A stretch of 23,559 nt of DNA from the NCBI GenBank assembly GCA_030024065.1, contig JASEIE010000016.1, forward strand, positions 1 to 23,559, read 5' to 3'. The stretch comes from Thermodesulfobacteriota bacterium. Lineage in GTDB: Bacteria > Desulfobacterota > BSN033 > UBA1163. The notes beneath the pieces are model-generated. The model saw only the letters and a list, made by a program, of their open reading frames with translations, did not search any database and was not told the DNA's origin. The position numbers and the translations under genes are program-made. Position 1 is the stretch's first letter; every line of letters starts with the position of its first letter. Positions 23,325-23,559 of the stretch are shown one piece after another.

Positions 23325-23400
23325 CGAATCTTTCCGGTATCAATTTAGCTCCTTGAAAAAAGGCATTAAATAGAGCGTCTCTTGGGGTTGTCTTTCCTGC

Positions 23401-23559
23401 CCCGATTTTCATCGGGATAAACTCCAGCAGGAATCCAGGGTTTCCTGTGAAAACAGGAATCCAGTTTCATATATTTCTGGTTCCCTGCCTTCGCAGGGAC
23501 GGCGTCTGGATTCCCGTTCCCCGATTGATACCTTCGAGGACAAGTTTCACGGGAATGAC
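23401..23559. repeat. Dispersed-repeat cluster at the right edge
   Basis: Small hairpins follow one another: CCCGAT-TTTC-ATCGGG (23401-23416), TTCCTGT-GAAA-ACAGGAA (23442-23459) and CCCTGC-CTTC-GCAGGG (23483-23498). GGAATCCAG occurs at 23430-23438 and 23456-23464, and its inverse CTGGATTCC at 23506-23514. This is the style of a common noncoding repeat ending in CACGGGAATGAC. No gene was seen from 23325 to the end. Confidence 0.7.

Overview
The window suggests an AT-rich (roughly 40% G+C by eye) Gram-negative bacterium of the deltaproteobacterial / Desulfobacterota type. The grounds are a Myxococcus-like MglA/MglB pair, a complete pilMNOPQ type IV pilus alignment cluster with secretin, NtrC-type sigma-54 regulation, an FmdB zinc ribbon and a class 1B PyrD/PyrK dihydroorotate dehydrogenase, together with many intergenic hairpin repeats. 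No rRNA, tRNA, CRISPR array or intact transposase gene was seen.

Left block (1-4467, minus strand). A truncated gene for a seven-helix membrane sensor runs off the left edge. It follows a FabF-like ketosynthase that has Gln in place of the second catalytic His. Then come a 521-bp gap, a radical SAM gene that is clearly more G+C-rich than its neighbours, and the broken 5' end of a second FabF-like gene. The intact and broken fabF copies share almost the same 37-bp promoter/operator block. This looks like a paralogue pair in which one copy was destroyed and a foreign gene came to lie between them.

Middle block (4604-11540, plus strand). Housekeeping genes: a small conserved protein, an FmdB-type zinc ribbon, DnaJ, MobA, a large exported TPR protein, RimI, PyrK and PyrD. 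Two related intergenic repeat elements sit directly upstream of dnaJ and pyrK.

Right block (23324 down to 11524, minus strand). A response regulator with a PATAN/DUF4388 domain is followed by MglB, MglA, a CheW-like fusion protein, a soluble PAS histidine kinase, an NtrC-type activator, and PilM, PilN, PilO, PilP and PilQ. A likely sigma-70 promoter and a nested hairpin lie between the regulator and pilM. The arrangement suggests one locus joining a polarity switch (MglA with its GAP MglB), a chemotaxis-like adaptor, two phosphorelay outputs and the pilus scaffold. Two hairpin repeats of one family abut the stop codons of mglA and pilN exactly. pilQ converges on and overlaps the 3' end of pyrD.
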